From Eubacteriales bacterium (GTDB lineage: Bacteria > Bacillota > Clostridia > Oscillospirales > Butyricicoccaceae), in the NCBI GenBank assembly GCA_030539335.1, contig JAUNSG010000009.1, positions 30,712-94,711 on the forward strand: DNA of 64,000 nt. The letters are read 5' to 3'. This document shows positions 58,400 through 64,000 of the stretch, in pieces. The notes below the pieces were generated by a model that saw only the letters and a list, made by a program, of their open reading frames with translations, was not told the DNA's origin and made no database searches. A program made the translations under genes and the position numbers. Each line of letters starts with the position of its first letter. Within the stretch, counting starts at the first letter, position 1.

Positions 58400-58526
58400 A
58401 GCATTAATATCGCAAAAAATGCGGTTTAAATCCAAAAATAGTTTCGAACTCTACTTTTTCTATTTTTCAAAACCACACTATGTGCAGGGCAAAAATACAT
58501 ACCCTGTCACCGGAAGAAGGAACATT

Positions 58527-59495
58527 ATGAAGCTTTCCAAACCTGCCGATATGGCATCCGTCCGGACCATCGGCATCCCACGCGCGCTGCTGTACCATCG
58601 CTATGGTGTCCAGTGGACGACGTTTTTCGAGCAATTGGGGCTGACCTGTGTGCTCAGTCCGGAAACCGACCGGGCGATTATGGATCAGGGCACGGCGCTC
58701 TCCATCGACGAGAGCTGCCTCTCCTCCAAGATCTTTCTCGGCCATGTCGCCGCACTGATCGGCAATTGCGACGCCATCTTTATCCCGCGCATTGCCAATT
58801 ATGGGGAGTACCGCGACATGTGTACCAAATTCCATGCGCTGCCCGATTTGACCCGCCATGCATTTCACGACCAGGCGCCCTGTATTTTGGACACGGAAGT
58901 CGATCTGACCCACAAACGCCCTGAAAAACCCGCCTTTCTGGAACTCGGCCTGCGCCTCGGCAAGACCAAAAAGGAGACGCTGCGCGCCTACGACGCCGCA
59001 TGTAAGGCGCAGGAGCGCGACGAAAAGCAGCGTGCCAAGGCACTGCATGTGACACTTAAGAAATCCTCCGGCCTGCGTATCCTGCTGGTCGGACATCCCT
59101 ATGTGCTCCGCGACGACTATCTCGGCACCCAGCCGGCTCGTATCCTGACCGAAATGGGAGCAACCGTGCTGTTTGCCGACGATTGGAGCCGCAACGATGC
59201 ACGAAAGGCCTGCCGCTCGTTTTCCAATATGATCCCATGGATGATCAGCCGTGAGCTGGTCGGCGCCATTCTGTCGATGAAGGATAAGGTGGACGGCATT
59301 GTTCTGCTGACCGCCTTCCCCTGCGGTCCGGATTCCATGATTAACGAAATGATCATCCGCCGCATCAAGGACAAACCGATTCTACAGCTAACACTGGACG
59401 CCCAATCCGGTACTGCCGGTTTGGAAACCCGTCTGGAAAGCTTTGTGGATATTCTGCATTACAAGAAGGAGGGTGGCTATGGCAACCGTTCGTGA
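58527..59495 (+). CDS. Acyl-CoA dehydratase activase-related protein (DUF2229)
   Basis: 322 residues. Corresponds to the DUF2229 part of the large fused 2-hydroxyacyl-CoA dehydratase activase-related proteins of other Clostridia. Text: TIGIPRALLYHRYGVQWTTF near 14-33, IDESCLSSKIFLGHVAAL near 57, and FPCGPDSMINEMI near 261. Conserved Cys in ESCLSS and FPCGPD could ligate an iron-sulfur cluster. AAGGA precedes the ATG. Overlaps the next gene by 17 bases. Confidence 0.85.
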   Translation: MKLSKPADMASVRTIGIPRALLYHRYGVQWTTFFEQLGLTCVLSPETDRAIMDQGTALSIDESCLSSKIFLGHVAALIGNCDAIFIPRIANYGEYRDMCTKFHALPDLTRHAFHDQAPCILDTEVDLTHKRPEKPAFLELGLRLGKTKKETLRAYDAACKAQERDEKQRAKALHVTLKKSSGLRILLVGHPYVLRDDYLGTQPARILTEMGATVLFADDWSRNDARKACRSFSNMIPWMISRELVGAILSMKDKVDGIVLLTAFPCGPDSMINEMIIRRIKDKPILQLTLDAQSGTAGLETRLESFVDILHYKKEGGYGNRS

Positions 59496-60555
59496 GAAAA
59501 AGGTCGCGTTCCCGCGCATGGCGCATTACAATGTCGCCATGAAATATTTTATCGAGCAGGGGCTCGGTGCCACCTACATCATGCAGCCGGAAATGACACG
59601 CCGCACGCTGGAAATCGGCAGCCGATACAGCCCGGACTTTATCTGCGCTCCGTTCAAGCACACGCTCGGCAGTCTGATTGAAGCGCTGGAATGCGGTGCC
59701 AATACCATCGTCGCACCGGGCGGTCCCTGCCGTCTGGCCTACTATGGCGAGCTGGAACAGCAAATCCTCACCGATCTCGGCTATGAATTTGAATTTCTGG
59801 ACATCGCCGAGCTGCGCTATTCCAAGCCAAAGGATTACGTCAAGCTGATGCGCAAGCTGAATCCCAAGCTTTCGACACCAAAGATGCTGGCTGCTGCCGC
59901 GGAAACTCTCCGTCTGATCCAGCACATGGATGAGATCGAGGAGCTGTACCATCAGAACATGGGCTTTGAGGCCGAAGACGGTTCCTTCAAGAAAGCGTAC
60001 ACCCAATTCCTCCATGCACTGGAGCGCGCCACCAGCGGCAGTGATCTGCGCAAAGCCTATGCCAAGGCAAAAGACACCATGACGCATCTGCCGGTCAACA
60101 AGCCGGATCACCCACTCCGTGTCGGCATCATCGGCGAATACTACACGGTCATGGATTCGTTCAGCAATCTCAACCTGGAAGAAAAGCTCGCCAAGATGGG
60201 AACGGAGGTCCATCGCTGGATGAACATCTCCAACCGGAACATCGGTTACAACGAACAGAATCTGCTTGCCGGTCTGGGAGAATACAGCAAATATGTCATG
60301 GGTCCGACCACGGTCGGTACGCTGCATGCCGCTATGCGCTATGGCGAACGCCACTTTGACGGCATTATCCATGTCAAATCCTTTGGCTGCACGCCGGAGG
60401 TCGATGCCGTCCCCGCGATCCAGACCATCGGACAGGATTACAAGGTCCCGCTTCTGTTCCTGAGCTATGACTCACAAACCAGCGACACCGGACTGAATAC
60501 CCGTCTGGAAGCGTTTTATGATATGATTTCGATGAGAAAGAAGACATTACGATGA
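59479..60555 (+). CDS. 2-hydroxyacyl-CoA dehydratase subunit-like protein (HgdB/YjiM family)
   Basis: 358 residues. HgdB-like text: FICAPFKHTLGSLIEALECG near 55-74, VAPGGPCRLAYYGELEQQIL near 79-98, and FGCTPEVDAVPAI near 302. Cys at three conserved places fits an iron-sulfur cluster subunit. The true substrate is unknown; this branch occurs widely in Clostridia without a partner dehydratase. ATG 59479 has AAGGAGGG upstream within the previous gene. Confidence 0.85.
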   Translation: MATVREKKVAFPRMAHYNVAMKYFIEQGLGATYIMQPEMTRRTLEIGSRYSPDFICAPFKHTLGSLIEALECGANTIVAPGGPCRLAYYGELEQQILTDLGYEFEFLDIAELRYSKPKDYVKLMRKLNPKLSTPKMLAAAAETLRLIQHMDEIEELYHQNMGFEAEDGSFKKAYTQFLHALERATSGSDLRKAYAKAKDTMTHLPVNKPDHPLRVGIIGEYYTVMDSFSNLNLEEKLAKMGTEVHRWMNISNRNIGYNEQNLLAGLGEYSKYVMGPTTVGTLHAAMRYGERHFDGIIHVKSFGCTPEVDAVPAIQTIGQDYKVPLLFLSYDSQTSDTGLNTRLEAFYDMISMRKKTLR

Positions 60556-61508
60556 AAAATGCATATTTAGGAATTGATATTGGCTCCATCTCCACCAAGG
60601 GTGTCATCATTGACGATGCCGGAAAAATCCTCGCCAGTGAATATCTCTGGACCGAAGGCAATCCGATGGAAGCCTCCAAAAAGCTGATTACCGTCCTGCA
60701 CGACCGGTTGGACAACGACACCTATCAGGTCATGGCCTCCGGCACGACAGGCAGTGCCCGCAAGCTGGTCGGTGCGATGTGTCATGCCAGTGTGGTCAAA
60801 AATGAGATCACCGCACACTCGGTCGGCACCACAACCCTGCATCCAAACGTTCGCACGATTCTGGAAATCGGAGGACAGGACTCCAAGATCATCTGTGTGG
60901 AAAACAGCATTGCGGTTGACTATGCGATGAACACACTGTGTGCCGCCGGCACCGGTTCCTTCCTGTCCAGCCAGGCACACCGTCTGGGTGTCGAAGTAGA
61001 GGAGTTTGGCAAGATCGCCCTCACCTCGGAGAATCCATCCAACATCGCGGCTCGCTGCACGGTATTTGCAGAATCCGACCTGATCCATAAGCTGCAGATG
61101 GGTCACCGCCGCGAGGACATCATCGCCGGTCTGTGCCGCGCTGTCGCCACCAACTATCTGAACAACGTCGCCAAAGGCAAGAAAATTATCGGGCCGGTTG
61201 TCTTCCAGGGCGGCGTCAGCAAGAACATCGGCGTCGTCAAAGCATTTGAGGATCAGCTTGGCATGAAGGTCATCGTCGATGACAACGGCCATCTGATGGG
61301 CGCCTACGGCATCGCCATCATGGCGAAGAACAGCGGCAAGCGTGAGAAGTTTGACTTCAATGTCGCCGATATTGATTTCCAGACCCGTGAAGTCAACTGC
61401 GGTCACTGTGCAAACCATTGTGAGATCATTTGTGTCTACGGCAATGGCAAGCTGATCGATGCCTGGGGCAACCGCTGTGACCGCGGCGAAATTAAGGTTC
61501 GTGCGTGA
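60552..61508 (+). CDS. 2-hydroxyacyl-CoA dehydratase activase (HgdC/BadF ASKHA family)
   Basis: 318 residues. ATPase of the ASKHA fold that injects an electron into the dehydratase: YLGIDIGSISTKGVIIDD at 5-22, SGTTGSARKLVG near 63, IGGQDSKII near 106, CAAGTGSFLSSQA near 130-142 and the second cluster Cys in AARCTVFAESDL near 168. A C-terminal extension has three extra Cys (CGHCANHC), possibly a further metal site. Overlaps the previous gene by 4 bases (ATGA). Confidence 0.92.
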   Translation: MKNAYLGIDIGSISTKGVIIDDAGKILASEYLWTEGNPMEASKKLITVLHDRLDNDTYQVMASGTTGSARKLVGAMCHASVVKNEITAHSVGTTTLHPNVRTILEIGGQDSKIICVENSIAVDYAMNTLCAAGTGSFLSSQAHRLGVEVEEFGKIALTSENPSNIAARCTVFAESDLIHKLQMGHRREDIIAGLCRAVATNYLNNVAKGKKIIGPVVFQGGVSKNIGVVKAFEDQLGMKVIVDDNGHLMGAYGIAIMAKNSGKREKFDFNVADIDFQTREVNCGHCANHCEIICVYGNGKLIDAWGNRCDRGEIKVRA

Positions 61509-61525
61509 TTCCCTTTCTTTCCTCC

Positions 61526-61561
61526 CATCCGTCTTATCCCGTATAAGACGGATGTTTTTTT
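61526..61561 (+). terminator. Terminator of the activase operon
   Basis: CATCCGTCTTAT pairs perfectly with ATAAGACGGATG around CCCGT, then TTTTTTT. Confidence 0.94.
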
Positions 61562-61761
61562 CATCCCCGGCAAAGCCCCTCTGCCCGGCCGTGTGCGCAG
61601 GGGGAACATTATGAAATTTCCTGCTAATTCCATGGATATTTTGCACAATTTTAAACTAGATATATTGTGCATATCGCCGTATAATAGGTGCGATCAAAGA
61701 AATCTTGGTTTTTTCTTGATTTTCTTCTGATAAATTTTGCATATCCACGGAGGCAGTTCCC

Positions 61762-63132
61762 ATGAATCATATGACAAGTGGTTCGCCATTAAAAATTCTC
61801 ATTACCTTTTCCCTTCCGATGCTGCTGAGCATGGTTTTCCAACAGCTATACAGCGTCATCGACAGCATTATCGCTGGAAACTTCATCGGTGTGGATGGAT
61901 TGGCCGCAACCGGCGCCTCCTATCCGATCACCACACTGTTTCTCGCTGTGGCAACCGGTGCGAGTGTCGGCAGCTCCGTCGTCATCTCCCAGTTTTTCGG
62001 TGCAAAACTGATGGAGCGCGTCAAAAGTGCAATTTATACCGCCATTCTCACCCTGTTTTTCCTTGCGCTTGCTCTCACCGTCTTGGGCCTTCTCAGCTGC
62101 AATTTCCTGTTGTCTGTCATTGGAACTCCGGAGAATATTTTTGCGGACTCCGCCCAGTACCTTCGCATCTATGTCTGTGGTCTAGTTTTCCTGTTCCTAT
62201 ACAATGCAGCGACTTCGATCTATAACGGGTTGGGCGATTCCCGTACTCCGCTGTTCTTCCTGATCTTCTCCTCCGTGCTGAATGTCGTGCTCGACATCCT
62301 GTTTGTCACAACGTTTTCCATGGGCGTTGCCGGGCTGGCCTGGGCGACCTTTGCCGCACAGTGCATCTCCGCGCTGCTTTCCATCTTTACACTGCTTTTC
62401 CGTATCCGCACCATCCCGGTCAACGGCAAGGTCTCCGTCTGGAACCGCGGTCTGCTGGTCAATATGATGTACATTGCCATTCCGAGTATCTGTCAGCAAT
62501 CGTTTGTTTCCATCGGTGTGTTCTTGGTACAGGGTGTCGTCAACAGCTTCGGCTCGGACACCGTGGCGGCCTTCTCCGCCGCACTCAAGATCAGCACCTT
62601 CGCACTCATGGTCATGAACACCCTGCCCAATGCACTGTCTAACTTTGCATCGCAGAACCTCGGTGCCCATGAGATCGATCGCGTCCGTCAAGGGCTGCGC
62701 ATCTCTTTGGTCATTGCCGAAGTCATTATCTTGGGCGTCAATCTGTTGTTCCTGCTTGCGGCACCGCAGATTTTCAGCTTGTTTATCCCGGCGACCGAGA
62801 GCCGTGCGGTGATTCGAATCGGTGTCCAGTTCCTGCACACGCTCGCCCCGTTCTATTTCCTGGTCGGCATCAAGAACTGCTGTGACAGCGTCCTGCGCGG
62901 CGGCGGCGCAATGAAGCCCTTCATGGCAACCACCTTTTCCGATCTGCTCATCCGCATTGCCTTCTCCTTCCTGTTCGCCGGCAAACTCGGCTTCGCTTCC
63001 ATCTGCTGGGCCTATCCGGTCGGCTGGATTTTCGGCACCCTGCTTTCGATCCGCTACTACCGCCTCGGCGTGTGGAGAACACACATCCCAGAGCCGCACA
63101 GTATGAAATCCCTCATTCGAAAGAAAGCATAA
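61762..63132 (+). CDS. MATE-family efflux transporter
   Basis: 456 residues with about 12 membrane helices; sodium- or proton-coupled multidrug exporter type. Family text: FSLPMLLSMVFQQLYSVIDS near 15-34, GASVGSSVVISQFFGAK near 70, YNGLGDSRTPLFFLIFSS near 152, and the pseudo-repeat QNLGAHEIDRVRQGLR near 298. GGAGG lies nine bases before the ATG, and a TATAAT box at about 61681 has a poor -35. Substrate not predictable. Confidence 0.94.
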   Translation: MNHMTSGSPLKILITFSLPMLLSMVFQQLYSVIDSIIAGNFIGVDGLAATGASYPITTLFLAVATGASVGSSVVISQFFGAKLMERVKSAIYTAILTLFFLALALTVLGLLSCNFLLSVIGTPENIFADSAQYLRIYVCGLVFLFLYNAATSIYNGLGDSRTPLFFLIFSSVLNVVLDILFVTTFSMGVAGLAWATFAAQCISALLSIFTLLFRIRTIPVNGKVSVWNRGLLVNMMYIAIPSICQQSFVSIGVFLVQGVVNSFGSDTVAAFSAALKISTFALMVMNTLPNALSNFASQNLGAHEIDRVRQGLRISLVIAEVIILGVNLLFLLAAPQIFSLFIPATESRAVIRIGVQFLHTLAPFYFLVGIKNCCDSVLRGGGAMKPFMATTFSDLLIRIAFSFLFAGKLGFASICWAYPVGWIFGTLLSIRYYRLGVWRTHIPEPHSMKSLIRKKA

Positions 63133-63150
63133 TTCTCGAAAGAAAACCGC

Positions 63151-63184
63151 AGAACCTCCATTTGCATGGAGGTTCTGTTTTTTG
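63151..63184 (+). terminator. Terminator of the MATE gene
   Basis: AGAACCTCCAT pairs perfectly with ATGGAGGTTCT around TTGC, then GTTTTTT. Confidence 0.93.
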
Positions 63185-63189
63185 TCCAA

Positions 63190-63477
63190 TCAGATGTCCT
63201 TGGCTTTCATCTTATCCAGTTCTTCCTGCTGCAGTTTTTTGTATTTCTCCCTGCCGGTTGCCCAGTCCAGGAAAAAGATTGTATTGAGTACCACAAAAGG
63301 AAAGATCGTCTGTGTGGTAAGCGGTATTTTCCCACTTGCAAAGAGGCAGATCGTCCCGAGTAAAAGAAGCACCGGAAGGATACCACCCCAAAGGGGATTG
63401 CTCTGTTTGACACAGAGAAGATATTCGATCAGCAGCAGCACTCCGGCAACGAGAAAGCTAAGTAGCAATGTCATCAT
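63190..63477 (-). CDS. Small membrane protein
   Basis: 95 residues, three membrane helices (about 2-21, 31-48 and 56-72) and a charged C-terminal tail (EKYKKLQQEELDKMKAKD). No named family recognised. Starts three bases after the DUF2089 gene and is probably regulated by it. Two adjacent ATGs serve as possible start. Confidence 0.72.
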   Translation of the reverse strand: MMTLLLSFLVAGVLLLIEYLLCVKQSNPLWGGILPVLLLLGTICLFASGKIPLTTQTIFPFVVLNTIFFLDWATGREKYKKLQQEELDKMKAKDI

Positions 63478-63479
63478 TT

Positions 63480-63776
63480 TTATTTCTCCCTTTCCTGTTT
63501 ATATTTCTCAATAATGATTTTTGCCGTTTCCAAATCAATCCGTGAGTCGACGGCCAAGCCCTTGATGAACGCGGAAAAAGGTTCTTCCTCCTTTTGGTCG
63601 CCCATTTCAATCTTCTGAATGAGACGATCCAGGCGCAAACGAACGGTAGGATAGGAAACCTCATACAGCCTTGCGATCTCTTTGAGGGAACCTGACTTGA
63701 GGACAAAGTTCTTTAAAAATGTCAGATCCTCCTGTTCCAAAGCAAGGACCCACTGTGGAATTTTATCAATCTCCAA
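63480..63776 (-). CDS. DUF2089 family DNA-binding protein
   Basis: 98 residues. Family text: IPQWVLALEQEDLTFLKNFV near 6, then the helix-turn-helix SGSLKEIARLYEVSYPTVRL with RLDRLIQKI (about 28-56). Starts with TTG at 63776, seven bases after AAGGAG. Such genes usually sit beside small membrane-protein genes that they control, as here. Confidence 0.88.
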   Translation of the reverse strand: MEIDKIPQWVLALEQEDLTFLKNFVLKSGSLKEIARLYEVSYPTVRLRLDRLIQKIEMGDQKEEEPFSAFIKGLAVDSRIDLETAKIIIEKYKQEREK

Positions 63777-63812
63777 TTGAATACTCCTTTCTTATCAATT
63801 TTAACAATATTG

Positions 63813-63840
63813 AGTATATCATAAATAAAATTAAAGTCAA
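63813..63840 (-). promoter_or_regulatory. Promoter of the DUF2089 operon
   Basis: TTGACT (63835-63840), 16-bp spacer, TATACT (63813-63818). Confidence 0.75.
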
Positions 63841-63912
63841 TAGAAAAATAAAAAGAAATTATTTTAAACCCTCTAGAATCATTCCATATCCAGAAAATAA
63901 ATTTTAACATAG

Positions 63913-63944
63913 AAAAAAGGACAGATCAAATGATCTGTCCTTTT
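63913..63944 (-). terminator. Terminator of the rRNA operon
   Basis: AAAAGGACAGATCA pairs with TGATCTGTCCTTTT around TT, then TTTTTTC on the minus strand, directly after 5S rRNA. Confidence 0.9.

Positions 63945-64000
<56 letters not shown>

Overview
The window comes from the chromosome of a spore-forming, Gram-positive member of the Clostridia. Evidence: spoIIE, spoVAC-AD-AE, Spo0A-box-like sites, addAB in place of recBCD, a glmS ribozyme, a split 2-hydroxyacyl-CoA dehydratase activase set, and strong GGAGG ribosome binding sites with frequent GTG/TTG starts. The high-GC core with patches of AT-rich DNA would fit an Oscillospiraceae/Butyricicoccaceae-type gut organism, but that placement is inference; no 16S gene is present. 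Most genes lie in short, tightly packed operons with 4-base ATGA/GTGA overlaps.

Layout. 1-3.8 kb (minus): partial dnaG, an HD dGTPase-like gene, a YigZ/IMPACT gene and hflX. 3.9-4.25 kb: an unassigned RNA gene with its own promoter and terminator. 4.4-6.3 kb: a LacI regulator, a Cys-rich small protein and rpmE. 6.3-14.2 kb: a zinc-ribbon membrane protein, addB and addA in one overlapping operon. 14.4-14.7 kb: a second RNA-like intergenic region. 14.8-18.0 kb: a DedA protein and spoIIE. 18.1-18.7 kb: a yjdF-type gene behind a structured leader. 18.7-26.6 kb: AT-rich accessory DNA with secreted repetitive proteins, decayed paralogues, sodC and its fragments, an alpha/beta hydrolase, MerR and TetR regulators and an M23 peptidase. 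It ends at a tRNA-Met-Glu-Val cluster next to a partial tRNA duplication.

27-33.5 kb (minus): prmA, then ddl-murI-DUF1934-argS and a gene of uncertain function. 33.6-37.2 kb: an XRE/zinc-ribbon regulator, a 0.65-kb transcript with five repeated start-like modules, and rnr. 37.3-42 kb: a divergent FMN reductase/HxlR pair, secG, a nucleotidyltransferase operon and a LytR-CpsA-Psr protein. 42.2-43.9 kb: three tandem 154-bp units, each encoding a 30-31-residue basic peptide, divergent from an AraC regulator with three 19-bp repeats between them. 44-47 kb: the spoVA operon. 47.3-48.8 kb: glgA. 49-52.7 kb: a five-gene minus operon of mostly unknown function.

52.9-55 kb: glmS with its ribozyme. 55-58 kb: a divergent amidohydrolase/HxlR pair and pgi. 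58.1-58.2 kb: a candidate small RNA. 58.5-61.5 kb: the three dehydratase-activase genes. 61.8-63.8 kb: a MATE exporter and a DUF2089/membrane-protein pair. The right edge enters the 3' end of a 5S rRNA gene, so an rRNA operon lies beyond.

The most promising undescribed features are the tandem peptide locus at 42.2-43.9 kb, the repeated-module transcript at 34.3-35.0 kb, and the three unassigned RNA regions near 4.1, 14.5 and 58.15 kb.
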